A stretch of DNA of 64,000 bases, taken from assembly GCA_030765065.1 (NCBI GenBank), contig CM060975.1, positions 164,086,993-164,150,992 of the forward strand, given 5' to 3'. The position numbers were made by a program, and so were the translations under genes. Under the pieces are notes generated by a model, which saw only the letters and a list, made by a program, of their open reading frames with translations, was not told the DNA's origin and made no database searches. Source of the DNA: Deroplatys truncata (lineage: Eukaryota > Arthropoda > Insecta > Mantodea > Mantidae). Of this stretch, positions 1 to 11,909 are shown in pieces; the stretch's first letter is position 1; every line of letters starts with the position of its first letter.

Positions 1-549
1 AAAAGATTTTCCTTGATTCGTCAGTAAAATGCGTACATATTCTTCAGGGTACACATCTGCTATGTTGTAGCTGCTTTTACGAAATCACAAAACTCTCCTC
101 TCGTTTAACAACAGTACGAACTACATTCTGGTTCAAGGATCATGTATAAGGTGGACCAACATCGTAATAGCAAGATGTGACTATATTCACACGAAAGGAT
201 GCAAGACGCATGCATGATAAATTCAGCTCAATATAGCTATTTCAGATCGAGTAGCTTTCAACCCGTACTCTGGTACATAGGATAGGCAGATCATCACTGT
301 TTACCTAGCATTTTGATAACTGATTGAGCATTGGCAAAGAACACTAAAATCTACAGGCAGTACTTCAGAGAGGACGCAGCCATTTGTTGTCAATTAATTA
401 ATAATTATTATTTCTGTATTAATTGCCGTATAATATATTTACGATAGAATCGACAATACCAAGTAGATTTACTTCAAATGCTGTAGTAAGTCAAGTATTT
501 TAAAAAGGTATAATATATGTAAGTCCATTAAGTACATTGTACAAAATAA

Positions 550-555
550 TTTATT
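550..555 (-). terminator. Gene 1 poly(A) signal AATAAA
   Basis: AATAAA on the minus strand, about 90 nt past the stop codon. The surrounding 3' UTR is nearly identical to that of gene 2. Confidence 0.7.
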
Positions 556-645
556 GCCATAAAGCGTATTACATAACATATTTACAATAATCTTATTCCA
601 GGCTAATGGCAGTGTCGACTTAATGACAACTAACTGTAGCTCATC

Positions 646-903
646 TTAGTAAGGTCCTTCCAGCCCTCCTCTCTGTTGAGGTCCGCCACGAGCATAGCCC
701 CCAGCGCCGGTGTCCTCGTAACGAATTCTGGGCTTGTAACCCTCAGGGTTAGCTTCATACTCTACAATCTGGAGTCGGCCATCGGGAAGAAGTACTCGGT
801 AAGAACCCTGAGCCTGCTCATCCTGACGGGCTTCTTCCTGAGAGAATGCGGCCCCAGACTGAGCATCCTCAACTTCGTAGGAGAATTCGTAGTTTGCTGG
901 TTC
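646..903 (-). CDS. Gene 1 exon 3: R&R chitin-binding domain
   Basis: Coding starts with GAA (EPANYEFSYEVED) after the acceptor TTTCGCAG and ends in TAA after GGLEGPY; 85 residues. The R&R spacing is visible: G-x8-G-x6-Y-x-A followed by GY. At one position it reads EYEANPEGY, where gene 2 has EYEADPEGY. This is the domain that binds chitin in the family. Confidence 0.92.
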   Translation of the reverse strand, partial: EPANYEFSYEVEDAQSGAAFSQEEARQDEQAQGSYRVLLPDGRLQIVEYEANPEGYKPRIRYEDTGAGGYARGGPQQRGGLEGPY

Positions 904-3900
904 CTGCGAAACATAAATCGAATATTTCACCTTTGTGCACTGTCAAAGTGAAGGAGAAATGAATTTAAATGAGTGAGAAAACACTGAAGCAGCACTACAG
1001 TTATTTTCATAGAAATGATTTAGTTCTATGACTATCTAAATTCTGAGCACGTCCTGAAAGGTTTCCTTCCAAAACATACTGTCTTTGAGTGTAGGACAAA
1101 TGATCAAAAGTATAAACAATTTCCTTAAAATGATTTAATTTCAGCACACATTATGCTTAGAGAACAATGGGCATAATGAGAGACAACAATTAATACGAAG
1201 TCTACTGATCCAATCCATGAACATAAAAAGTAGTATTACTTACGGCCAAGTCAGCCTCGCGAGCCAGGTTCCTTGCATAAGCTGCAGCATAACCACCATC
1301 AGCAGAATAAATCGAGTTCGCAGGAACTCCGTATTGTGTTGAGAGAGCGCCAAATCTGCCTGAAGCGATAGGAACGCCATACTGATTGGAAGGAGCACCG
1401 CCAAAGGCTCTGCTTGATGGGGCGGGAGCACCATACTGAGCTGACAGAGCACCATTGAAGGATCTTCCAGAGGCGGAAGGAACGCCATAGCGCGTTGAGA
1501 GAGCACCACCAAAGCGAGCTGAAGCACCACCGAAGCGGGATGAAGCTGAAGGAGCACCATATCGTGTAGAGAGAGCGCCACTGAAAGAACGGCTTGATCC
1601 AGAAGTACCAAAACCGCTCAGAACTCCAGATGCTCCACCGACACGAGCCGAAAAAGCAGGGGCACCATATTGGCTAGATGGGATACCACCAAAAGAATGG
1701 GCAGAACCGGATGGGACGCCATATTGGGTTGAAGGAGCTCCACCAAAACGGGCCGCAGCAACCCCAGGTGCGCCATACTGTGTGGAAAGAGCTCGATTTG
1801 CGATAATAGGAGAACCATACTGGCTGTCAGGTGTTCGAACTCCGTTCTGGCTGGGTGGCAAGTAAGAGTTTGGTATCGGAGGTTCTGCAAGAACGCCAGC
1901 AAGTGCCACTGAGATGACAAGAAGCAGCATCTGTAAAATAAATAAAGTAAATTTAGTAACATGACAGACAAATGAGCGGCAGTTTCACTCTGTTTATAAG
2001 CAGCTTACGTTATATACATAGCACATGAATTTTTAAATCCTAGAACGACACAGTCGCGGAACACGTTGGCGGCATCGATTAAACTTCAAGGAAGCCATAA
2101 TAAAATTTCCGAATCTCACTGTTCATAGCTTATGCGATTAGCCATAGATCGACCAGAGAAATTTTTCTGAAGTAGTTCTTATTTACAGTACGTTTACACG
2201 AATCCTTGGGAATCGGCTACACTTAATAAAATAGATTAGCGCTATTACGGTGAGGTTAATCTAATTATGCAGTCAAGGCTAATAAAGCCTCCTTGATCTT
2301 CCAGATGTGGGTGTTCGGTGTCATGGTTCTCTCGGAGCAACTCTTCACTCTGTCTCATCTACAGTGATTTTTATTTGTTTAATTTCTCTTTACGGAACGA
2401 TTGGTAGCCTAAAATTTAGTTAACGAGACTTTAGTGATTATTTTTTTTAATGAAATCATTAATACATGAATTCTGCATGTGAATAACACCGAATGTCCGG
2501 ACAACTTGTAAAATATTCCGCAAATGTGCGTGATAATTATTTTATATGATTTTTCACATGCTGGGATGTGTTTTGTGTGTTGAGCCCTATGTTGTAGATC
2601 TTAGAAGGAGAGTTTAATACCAATTCCTTCTTGGAACGTAGAAAAAGTTTTTAATGTTTAATACTTTATAGTCCGCGGGAATTAACTTTACCATGTAGGT
2701 TGCTAACGATGATACCTATTGATACAATATCTTAAAATTTTTATAATTATTTGAGTATAAACCACCTAGTTTATAATTGACTAGCATTTAGGCTGTGGTG
2801 TTTGTGAATGTTTACCTTTAAGTTGCATTTATATTATTTCAATAAGCACCCTCATAGAGTTAAAACCTGGTAAACCAGGTATTTGTATTAAATGGTCTAC
2901 TATGTTGCTAGAAATGGGAAAAAAAGGGAATATGAATTGTGCACCTGATCATATTTCATAAATTTTGAAAAACGCCATATAATGTAAGAAAATGGAAAAT
3001 AAGTAATGTTTGAAAACAGAAGAATAAATTGGAGCTAGCTAAACAATGAGGAGACGCATAGACCCTTGACCTTTCTTACAGATTGCTTTTTACTTTATCT
3101 ACCACGTACATAGTAGGTAGAGGAAGTATGGCATTTCACCCAAAAATTCGGTACCGAGATTTCGCCGAACATTTTTGGAAATATGTCCGTGTGTGTGTGC
3201 GTGTGTGTGTGTGTGTGCACTTGGGTGCCTGTCTATAAACAATATAACTAAAAACGAAAAGTCGGATAAATACTAAACTTGGTATTTGATTTCAGTATCT
3301 TCCAAGATGCGACACTAAGATTTCAAAAAAATCCCCCACCCCAACTATCCTTCACATTAAATATATATTTTTTGAGGTCGCGGATTCAAACCCGATGGAG
3401 GATTGGATTTTTTCGGGTAAAAATCCATAGCATGGTTTCCTTAGGAAGGGAAGTAAAGTCGGTGGTCCTGTGTCGTAGATTTACGGTACGTAAAAGAACC
3501 TCCAGCCTGATAAAGAGGCCTCTGAGCAAATGTTTGGGTCTTTCACGCCCAATATAGAATGACACGCTAAGAATCGCACTAGGTAAAGAGCGATAACCAT
3601 AAATAAAAAAAAACTAATAAATGGAATATTCTTCGAAAATTTTGATTTTCTAAAAAAAATGCTAAAATTACTTTTATTAACATACCATATGTGAAATATA
3701 TTTAGATTACAAATAAAATGTATATGTCTATACTGGGAATAGCCCTTGAAGTTCTCTTCATTCAGAAGAAATTTTGTATAAACTTGTATAAATGGTAAAC
3801 GTTAAGCGACAGACGAAACCATACCATACAAAAAATGTAGATCTCTTTAAACACACAATGTACTTAAATTTTTGTGTTGCATAGCCGTTTCTGAGATATC

Positions 3901-4133
3901 AATTATTAAAGGTTCGAATTGTTCAATACTATCATTCATTTAAAGCCCCATCGATTTTCAGTATTTTTTCGCGATTACTTGGAAACAGACCAGCGTATAG
4001 CGTTCAATTCTTAAACGGTTGGCCCCGTAGCTCAGTCGGTGTGCGAAGGGTCCCGGGTTCGATTCCCGGCTGAGGAAGTGGAAATTTTTCTCTATCCAAG
4101 ATTATTCCCAATCCTTCCCAGAGCCTCGACGTA

Positions 4134-4189
<56 letters not shown>

Positions 4190-4989
4190 ATCTAATGATC
4201 AATACCCAAAAGTGCAAGAAACAAGGGAATATTAGTTAATACCATTGCCAATAGGCAATAAGTTCCAAAGGAAAGGCCGCCGATAAGACCGATGTAGTTA
4301 AAGGCGGGGTATAAATGTAACTAAAAAAAAATAAAAGATAAAAATGTTAAACATTTGATTATCACTGTTCTCCTTTGTATCCATAACGAAATGTATAATG
4401 TAACTATTTTTGCAAAGGTCTATTTAGATTAAAATGTAGTAGATAGAAAAATAAGCTTTAATAAGAATGGTTTATACCCCATTAATAGAGATAGAGGGTA
4501 GAGAAAGTCATGTGGATGTATCACATCAGATCTTTCCCTTTCTTGTATGCCGTTTACACCTAAAACCATAATTTTTTGAATGCTAGTGATATTAGGAATA
4601 AAGGTACAAGGTTTGCATAAATATTCTGTTTTTGAAATCCGCTGTTTCTCTCTTGCTTTAGCTAAAACTTATTCTTTAACGTTTCATATTTCGGGGGTAC
4701 TTATAATTTTACGTTTCAATATTTTTTGAAACGTAATTTCTTCGGTGTCGTAACCAGCACACATAACTCTTGCGGCTGATTTGTAGACTAAACTGTATCT
4801 AATAAAAAGAATTATTTGTATAAGTTTAGAATCTGAAATCAGTTTTTTACCATTGCGTTTTAAAAATCATAACACACAATAATTCTGCTGTTAATAAGAG
4901 GTACTTGAGTATTAACAATAAATTATCAGAATAATAAAAGAATGAAGATGAATTAGGAAGAATCCTTATGAAGTACTTACCTTAGCCAT
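646..4989 (-). CDS. Pro-resilin-like cuticular protein, gene 1 (three exons)
   Basis: Coding join on the minus strand: 4989..4981, 1930..1244, 903..646; 317 residues. Both introns are phase 0 with GT/AG ends. The product starts MAK-MLLLVISVALAGVLA, a secretory signal probably cleaved before EPPIPNS. Next come about 210 residues of Gly/Ser/Ala-rich sequence with nine YG[A/V/S]P motifs, typically STQYGAP spaced by FGG. The protein ends in an 85-residue R&R chitin-binding domain (PDGRLQIVEYEA, GYKPRIRYE). This order of elastic tyrosine-bearing repeats followed by an R&R domain is known from pro-resilin and related cuticle proteins. The inferred role is an extracellular, chitin-bound, elastic cuticle component; dityrosine cross-linking is inferred. 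It is the closest paralogue of the gene at 17625-22284. Intron 1 (about 3.05 kb) carries a transposon with two nested SINEs. An R&R protein not specialised for elasticity is the main alternative. The family assignment is firm; the elastic role is inferred. Confidence 0.9.
1244..1930 (-). CDS. Gene 1 exon 2: signal peptide core and YGAP repeats
   Basis: 229 codons, opened by the acceptor TTTTACAG directly before an ATG codon and closed by donor GTAAGT after ...READLA. It holds the hydrophobic core of the signal peptide and nine YG[A/V/S]P repeats. Reading through the donor would add 13 residues and a stop (see findings). The other reading frames across this exon are long because of the repeat composition and are not genes. 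Confidence 0.9.
3374..3621 (+). mobile_element. tRNA-derived SINE, family 1, 5'-truncated
   Basis: It begins inside a tRNA-like B box (CGGATTCAAACCCG), runs through a body shared with the inverse copies at 13468-13748 and 14566-14838, and ends in an A-rich AAATAAAAAAAAA tail. The A-box half is missing. It is nested in the element at 3091-4545. Confidence 0.72.
4021..4339 (+). mobile_element. tRNA-derived SINE, family 2, with TSD
   Basis: The head reads GGCCCCGTAGCTCAGTCGGT (A box) and GGGTTCGATTCCC (B box), followed by a body with a (GT)n run at 4139-4187 and an A-rich tail. TTAAAC flanks both sides as a likely target duplication inside the interrupted parent element. A reverse copy with the same body lies at 51808-52130. 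It is not a tRNA gene: there is no proper cloverleaf and no mature 3' end. Confidence 0.75.
4981..4989 (-). CDS. Gene 1 exon 1: coding micro-part (MAK)
   Basis: ATG GCT AAG followed directly by a perfect GTAAGT donor, about 42 nt downstream of the putative initiator. The same three codons at the same distance from TATA occur in all four genes, which decides this start. An early intron interrupting the signal peptide is common in insect cuticle-protein genes. Confidence 0.87.
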
Positions 4990-5027
4990 AGCTGATTGTT
5001 GTGTTGTTGTAGCTAGTAGCTATGGAA

Positions 5028-5265
5028 GACTGAGATGTCGATAAAGAGTTTCATGAGCATTTATATAGTGCAACTGGAGCATCGGGTGATGGCCAAAACT
5101 GTTAACCCCAAAGGGTGGGAGAGAGAAAGAACAAGTTCAGATATTAAAACTGGATTACCTCTGGGACGACGCGACGATGGGTTGTGACGACCACACACTC
5201 CCATCTTGTTGCGCCATCGGTGAAATACATCGCAACTTTCATTGCCGCAGACCTGTTCGATGGAA
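5028..5265 (-). promoter_or_regulatory. Gene 1 core and proximal promoter
   Basis: On the minus strand TATATAAA lies at 5067-5060 and an arthropod-type initiator TCAGTC at 5033-5028, with +1 A near 5031. About 200 bp upstream is conserved in all four genes, including an AAAGGGTGG-type block near 5110 and CGCAACTTTCATTGC near 5229-5243. A reading frame on this strand is a by-product of the conservation and is not supported as a gene. Confidence 0.75.
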
Positions 5266-5514
5266 TAAGAAGATTCGACAGCTTCCGGTTCTCCCCAATC
5301 ATGCCCTAAGCGAAACAAATCTTTTATCAATATCTACTCTAGAGAAGAAACAGAAACAGATATTGGCAACTTTTTATTTGTGGCAGCTTATCTGAACCCA
5401 ATTCTCTTAAAGCCTAAGCCTAGCTTCCGTTCTTGAAACGTTTTTGCATAGAACAAAAAGGTATTCAGACCTACGCAATTGTTTCTGCTAGAGGAAAATA
5501 AGCCATTATTCTTT

Positions 5515-6220
5515 TTTACTTTCTCTAGCACGTATAGTAAGTAGGGGAAGTACTGCATTCCAGCCAAAAATTCGTTACCGAGATTTCACCGGTATTTACC
5601 GTATCCCAAACTAACCTTTAGATGGAACATTTATGAAAATGTTTGATTTTCAAAAAATGGCTCTAACGATTTCTATTAAAATACCACACATGAAAGATGT
5701 TTACATAAATAAAAAGCATATATTAAATTTTCGGGGAATAGCCTATGAAGTTCTCTTCATTCGGAAAGAATTTTGTATTAACTTGTGTAACTGTTAAAAG
5801 TTAAGCGATAGACGAAAGCATACTGCACAAAGCATGTAGAACTCTTTAAAACATAACTTATTAAAAATACGGTTTTTGTGGCAGGAGCCGTTTCTGAGAT
5901 ATCTGTTATTAAAGATTCAAATTGTTCATTTCTTGGACACTCTCTTAAAGTACGTTCAAAATTCAGCTGTTTTTTTGCATGGAAACAGAATGGAATTTTA
6001 AGGCCAATGTATAGCATCTAGTTCTTAAACATTTGACTATTGCTGTTCCCTTTGTATGTATAACGAAATGTGTAATGTAGCTATTTCTGCAAAGGTTTAT
6101 TTAGATTAAAATATAGTAGGTAGAAAAATAAGCTTAAGTATAAATAATTTGTATACTCATCAATAAATAATAGAGGAAAGAAAGTCATGTGAATGTACCA
6201 TATAAGAGTTTTTCTTTGTA
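5515..6220 (+). mobile_element. ACTTTCTC-family element, internally deleted
   Basis: It starts TTTACTTTCTCTAGCACGTATAGTAAGTAG and runs to AAAGTCATGTGAATGTACC. The (GT)n and following portion is missing: CACCGG is joined to the segment that normally follows the C-rich stretch. It lies upstream of the gene 1 promoter. Confidence 0.68.
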
Positions 6221-7107
6221 TGGCTACATTTAATTACTTGATTAAAATTTTGAAGAATAGGTTTGTGATACGTGACTATGATTATGGATTTTGTTTCTAA
6301 TGAAGTTCTCTGCGGAAAGAGCTTATAATGAAAGTAATGAGCATATAGCATGAGGTTTACAAATCCACTTCACAACGCCAAATAAGACAACTCTCACCGG
6401 AAATAAATTGCATTCCACATAATATTGGGCCTTAATTTTAGAATATTTGACTTATTTAGTTTATATTATCTATTATGTGACCAGTTGTATTTGCCATCTT
6501 TTAAAGTAAGCAAGAAATGTAACAATGTTAGAAAATTAGTCACAGGCTGTTAACGTAATTTATAACACAGCGTTCTAAAATTTGTGTAGTTAAAATTTAT
6601 CTATATAGTTATGTTAGTATAAACATATTAAGTTAATTGTTTCATTAGTCGTTGTTTGTGGACGGTAAACGTGACACGAATGCTCAAATGAACTTCAGAG
6701 TTTTATGCGGCATCACCCGCTGAATGGTAGTGCGGTGGCATGTGGTGGGCATTCCAAGTCCATTTAGGCCTGAGCGCTGATGCTGTTCAGTCAAATAGCC
6801 CCTGAATTGGTTTCTTATGTATCACGAGATTAAGAGCGTTCGTACCAAACCTGCCAAGCACGAGTAAACTTCAATACTGTAATCATAAACCGAAGAGATA
6901 GCTTTGCTCCACATGCAACCGCCATACCTCATTCTTACAGGGACGATACTGTATTGCATAAAATTGATTTTACTCGAACATTTTGAGTACATCTCAGTTA
7001 GGCTTGGGCTGTTTCTTTTCAAAGAATCAATAGTTTATTTTATGCGCCCTAAGGACTCATTGCTTTTAAGCCACATTTATTAGAATACCATTAGTATAAT
7101 TATTTTA

Positions 7108-7670
7108 CCGCGCAACCTCTGTGGCCCGCATCCGGGAGGTCCCGGAGTTTATCCCCTGCGACAGACCATTCTTATCCTCGGGTTTTTTCCGGAATTTTCC
7201 CGGGTCGTCAGGCCAATGATGGAGTAGTTTCTTTCAGCCCCCGAATTTCCTGTCCGTCTATTTTGTTCTAATCTTTATTTAATTTTATCCTTCGTCCCGT
7301 TGGTCGGAAGTGTCGGCGTTGGTGTTCGGTGCAACATGGCAGGGGAAAAGAATGCTCTTTGTGAACTCTCTCCTTCCCTCGGCTTTCGGCTGATTGTCCT
7401 TTGAGGGCCCTTGGTGCCTCCCGTGTGGGGTGAGGTTTGGTGCCTCCCGTACAAGGTGGGGTCCCCGGTTTACCTGTTCGTCTGCCGGGGTGACTATATC
7501 TGGAAACTTAGGGACCCTGACATTGCTGTACCATCAATCCTGAATCCGGTCACCCGGTGTCTCCTCTCGGTCATCCTTTCTCCCGGATAGCCCCCTTGTG
7601 GGACGTAGGGGCAATATCCTCTCTGGATCGGCGCCGAGTCCCCTCCGTAACTGAAGATAAAATGATAAGC
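7108..7670 (+). mobile_element. GC-rich SINE-like insertion with 11-bp TSD
   Basis: A 563-bp block much richer in G+C than its surroundings, ending in a GATAAAATGATAAG-type tail. The 11 bases TAATTATTTTA occur at both edges (7097-7107 and 7671-7681). The duplicated locus near 24134-24146 has the uninterrupted single site. A degenerate tRNA-like B box near 7135-7160 suggests a SINE. The insertion is directly shown; the class is inferred. Confidence 0.75.
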
Positions 7671-8699
7671 TAATTATTTTAAAATGATTCTTTAGCACTA
7701 GCTATGAATAGGACAAAGGCTGGAGGCTGGAGGTTTAGAGACTCCGTCCCTTATGCAGCTAGTGATGTTAATAAATTAATCGAGTGTAGATGCTTTATAC
7801 TGCTGCAATTATTCCAGCCTCCTGAGTGAAAAATCTCTTGAAAATCTTCGGGGTACCAAAAGCAGATTAGACGCAATACTTTCATGGCTGCGTTAAGGTA
7901 CACGTGATAACTCACCTGGAAATCAGAGTGGAAGATCCATGCGCCGAGTCCCTGCAGCACATGAAATAGCTATAAAAAGGTATATGAACTATTAAACTGG
8001 CAGTATTTAATAACGTATTATACAAAACGAGTAAATAAATTATTTAAATTTGCATTGTCTTCCTTATTCATTTCACCATGCAACATTTGCAAATAATGTT
8101 CACTGTTTTTGTCGTTAACATGGTTAAACAGAGATATTCTATAGTACATTTATGAAATTAGATCTCATAATTAGAGTAATAATAATAGTAATAATCGCTA
8201 TAATGATGAGTCTAACGGAAAAAAGAGGCTTTATGTTCGTTATATGGCGGTGTTTGTTTAAGCATAACACATACATTCGCCGAAGGTGATGCAAATACAG
8301 AAAAATAATAAATAAGTGGTATTCTTTGGCATTTATGTTAGAGATTACACAAATTTAAATTTCGGTATATTAGTTTTAAAAACTGGCGCTTCGATTCGTT
8401 AAACAGTAACAGATCTGTGTCGCGCCGGTATTCTTAAATACTTTGATTATGGAAAGAAGTATTTTAACTCCGCATGTTCCGAACATGTGCTGTATCTTCA
8501 CAGAGGCATCAGTGTCCGATATTTAGCGACATGCTGTATTTATCGGCAGATCATACGTTGCTGACTTGTACAGAGCTGTTACATTTCAAGTCAGACTTTC
8601 AAATAAACATATTTTGCTTTTGTATTCTATCGAATGTTCTCAATGGCAAAGACTGCCAATGGTGATTATACATTAGAGTTATAACGGTACCCTCACATT

Positions 8700-9400
8700 T
8701 TATTTATCGTTTTGCTTATATATTGATAGGTAGAAGAAGAATTGCATTCCTACCAAAGTCTTTGTACCTCTGTATATGCCTGTATGTGAACAGTGGGAAG
8801 TAGATAATTATCACACAATATACCTAAGAGTCAGAGATCCTTTAAAGATGCCAGAAAATGCCCACTCCAGCAAAAGCAAATTATTTCATTACTTTTTAGT
8901 TTCTCAAAAATGGCGTAAACGATTTGAATTAAAATACTTTATGTTATATTATTAACTTTACAAATGAAACGTATGTATGGGAATTCTACGTTTTCATACA
9001 AATAGCAAACTATCTATAAGGGATAAGAAGCTTTAGAAAAAGTATGGTACTATTAAAACATACAAATTGTATCAAACAAGCTTTTTGCAGTATAAGCCAC
9101 TGTTATTGCATTAAACCTTCCAGTATTTTGAGCAGTATGCTTATTTTCAAGTGACTCTCCTTTTGACAACAGTATCAACCCTCTGAATTCTTAGTGTATC
9201 TACTATAAAATGTGTATTGAAGCCATTTCTGCCAACATCAGGATTAACAGGAAGTAAATAGAAAATAAGCTTTTGTATAAAATATTTTGGGACATATGTG
9301 AAAATAAATGCTGTTGGCTAGACAAGTTCTGCGATTGTAAAACATTGGTGTTCTTTTCATCCCTCTTTCTTATGTTCTTATTGTAGTACATTTACACACC
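8700..9400 (+). mobile_element. Ancient ACTTTCTC-family copy (unit 1)
   Basis: A diverged copy recognisable by the GAATTGCATTCC start region, the CTCAAAAATGGCGTAAACGA middle and the GAAAATAAGCTTTTGTATAA end. The same diverged copy sits at the matching place in unit 2 (25720-26450), so it predates the duplication. Confidence 0.6.
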
Positions 9401-9829
9401 ACTATGTTCGGACATTCATATAAATGAAGAAAAAAGAAACATTAGTCATTAGGTATTCTATTTTTATAGAAATTTAAAGACTGTGGTCATCCGAATCCTT
9501 TCATCTTTGTCCGAAACTATATTTTACTCTTCCTTGACCATGTTAAGAGTGTCCTTTACAATTTCCCCCCGTATATAATTCTTTACAGTTTTCAACTATC
9601 TCTCGTGTTATAAACTGGATCAGGTTTAATCCAGAATATGAATAGCAGTGATACTGATTTAATCCGAAACTGTGAACGTGGGTTTTAACTCATCACTGAA
9701 GGGCCATGATGTACGGAGGTGACAATTAATAAAGCACACGGAAGTGATACGCTGCGCTTGTGTAAAATGCTTCATGGAGAGAAACCTAAAACTCTCAATT
9801 CATCTAGCTTTAGTTAATTGCTAGTTGAA

Positions 9830-9870
<41 letters not shown>
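9830..9870 (+). repeat. (AAT)n microsatellite
   Basis: An uninterrupted run of about 13 AAT units in intergenic DNA between genes 1 and 2. Confidence 0.95.
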
Positions 9871-9873
<3 letters not shown>

Positions 9874-10329
9874 TAAAGTAGATATAACAACTGGAATGTA
9901 ACACTTCCAGAAAGATTATCTTTGCACAAATGAGGAAATAATGACTATCATGTGCTTTTCAATACATTTGCATCTTCTGATATTTGTGTGATAGCAAACA
10001 TGCAAGATCAAACATCTGGTATTTTTAAAATTACAAGAAAATCACATGGTGGTGAAAAATAATTTAGTTTCTAAGTATCAGTATTTCTCATCCCCAAAAG
10101 ATTATTTTCAATACGTTTCTTTGTATTGTTACACTTTCTCTCTTTGTAAATCCTTCTAACGCATAAATACGTATATTACAACACTTCCAATGAATGAACT
10201 GTAATCAAAACAATATATATCGTCAACTCTTAAAGGAATTCAACTTAATCTCAATTTCCATTTGTAGAATAGCCGCTGAACAATTATTCCCATATAAACT
10301 TATAAATGGCCTGTTATACAACGAAGGAT

Positions 10330-11900
10330 TACTTGATCAAATATATTTAATACGAGTAAAACACATTTTAGAAAACCACAACTACTCCAATTTAGGGTAC
10401 TTAAAACGTCATCACATAAAATCTCCCCTGTTTTGAGGTTGTACTCTAAATATAATGATAAACAAGAAAAGAGCCATACCATAGCTTTCCTTATAAACAA
10501 TTTAAGAAAGAGTTAAACATAGGAATAAACTGCATATGAATTTTAGTTATATAATTTATAATTGTACTTGTTATCATTATCCAAATGGCATTCTCTTGTC
10601 TTTAATAATATTTTAATTGTTTGTTTTTAATCTTAGTATTTTCTTTCTTCTCTTTTTAAATTATGTTGCTATGTTATATTTGAATTTGCATATTTAATGT
10701 TTATGTAGCAACCGTAAGTAAAGTATTGCATTGTAGCAAAAAGTAAACAAATAGATTAAAAAAGTAGAATGCACACCAAAAGACTTCTTCGATAAGGCGG
10801 TTTACAAGAATAGTTACACTGTACGGAATTTACATTTTGCCCATTATATGTAACACGATTAAAAAGAACATTCAGATTACATCTGAGTCACAATATACCA
10901 TGTGAGTCAGCTGTTTCTACCGATTTTGGAAGATACGCCACCCTTCAAGCCGCAGTTTAGCTTTAAGACCATTTTTTTTGGCTTACAAGCGCATTACCTG
11001 ACGTTTGTAGATAGAGAAGGCTCAACATTAAGCGGAAACGCGGTTTAAGGGACATAAGGTACTTCGCACTAAAGTACAATTAAACATACGACTCATTTAT
11101 TGACAAGCAGATTCCGGAATTCCAACAGATTTGAAAAAAATTTACGTTACAATGTACATAGTTAGTCAACACCCTCTGGTAAAATGGACCAATCATATGT
11201 GATCAGTATTAAAATCATTCAAACATACTAGTGAAATTTTGTAAATAGAGACAGAATAAGCTACAATAATTTAGAGACACAGCTATTCCAAAGTGGACGC
11301 GTACAGTCAAGACACAAAGATTATTAAGTAAACGTTTATTTCAATTTCCGCGCAATCTACGACACGTACATCACAAACAAAATACATAATAGCTTATGCA
11401 AGTTTAATAATCATGGTAGACGTCTAACAGAGAATTAAAATATCTTAAAATGTTATAGCATACAAGCAAAGTAGCGAGATGGTATCTTCACGGCCTCTGG
11501 CAGTAAGAGCTTAGATTTAATCGTGAAGGTTCTCTCAACCAAGCGTCCAAGTGGGCGAGTGAAATTATATTGCTGAGCATTAGTCGCCAGCAACGTCGGT
11601 TCGAGCCTTCACGTTGTTGATGTTTTATTTTCTTTCTTCTCATTAACGCTTGGAAATCGATTACTCAGAAATGTATTTTAGAATCTTCGAGTTTTTAATG
11701 AAACTATAATCTAAATAGTTGCTGATTGTATAAATTTTGTAATGGAATGCATATAATAAACTAAATACTAACTGCGATTTTATACCTTTCTGTCCTATTT
11801 GACCGGTATTACATCGCAAAGTGATGTTTTGAATGTCGACTGCCTTCACTCCTCATGTGTATGCAGTTGTGACGGCATAAAGTCACATTTGTCCTTCGAC
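10330..11900. other. Intergenic stretch without a recognised gene
   Basis: From about 10330 the homology with the second duplication unit stops. Short frames here have no recognisable domain and no splice context. A weak tRNA-like B box (CGGTTCGAGCC near 11600) may mark a SINE fragment. I see nothing else. Confidence 0.6.
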
Positions 11901-11909
11901 GACGGTAGG

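Larger units (their letters stand above)
3091..4545 (+). mobile_element. ACTTTCTC-family element, full length with two nested SINEs
   Basis: In intron 1 of gene 1. It begins ACTTTATCTACCACGTA and ends GGTAGAGAAAGTCATGTGGATG...CACATCAGAT. Subtracting the nested SINEs (3374-3621 and 4021-4339) leaves about 0.9 kb, the length of other complete copies. No coding capacity is seen. It carries a (GT)n run near 3185-3220, as most copies do at this internal point. Confidence 0.75.

Noticed and set aside
676-951. Plus-strand frame over exon 3 of gene 1, also present over genes 2-4
   Set aside because: It is the antisense shadow of the conserved R&R domain; no independent promoter, domain or codon pattern.
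1240-1971. Long frames in the other two readings of gene 1 exon 2 (and the same in genes 2-4)
   Set aside because: They arise from the repeat composition, lack conserved starts, and shift with each indel. The STQYGAP frame fits signal peptide, splice sites and the R&R exon.
4021-4095. Possible tRNA gene (A and B boxes)
   Set aside because: No complete cloverleaf, a long body and an A-rich tail; it belongs to a SINE with a second copy at 51808-52130.
5061-5330. 89-codon minus-strand frame over the gene 1 promoter
   Set aside because: It overlaps the TATA box and is not kept in frame in the other promoters.
6822-7022. 66-codon minus-strand frame in DNA conserved between units 1 and 2
   Set aside because: The unit 2 counterpart does not keep the frame, so the similarity reflects block duplication and not a coding gene.
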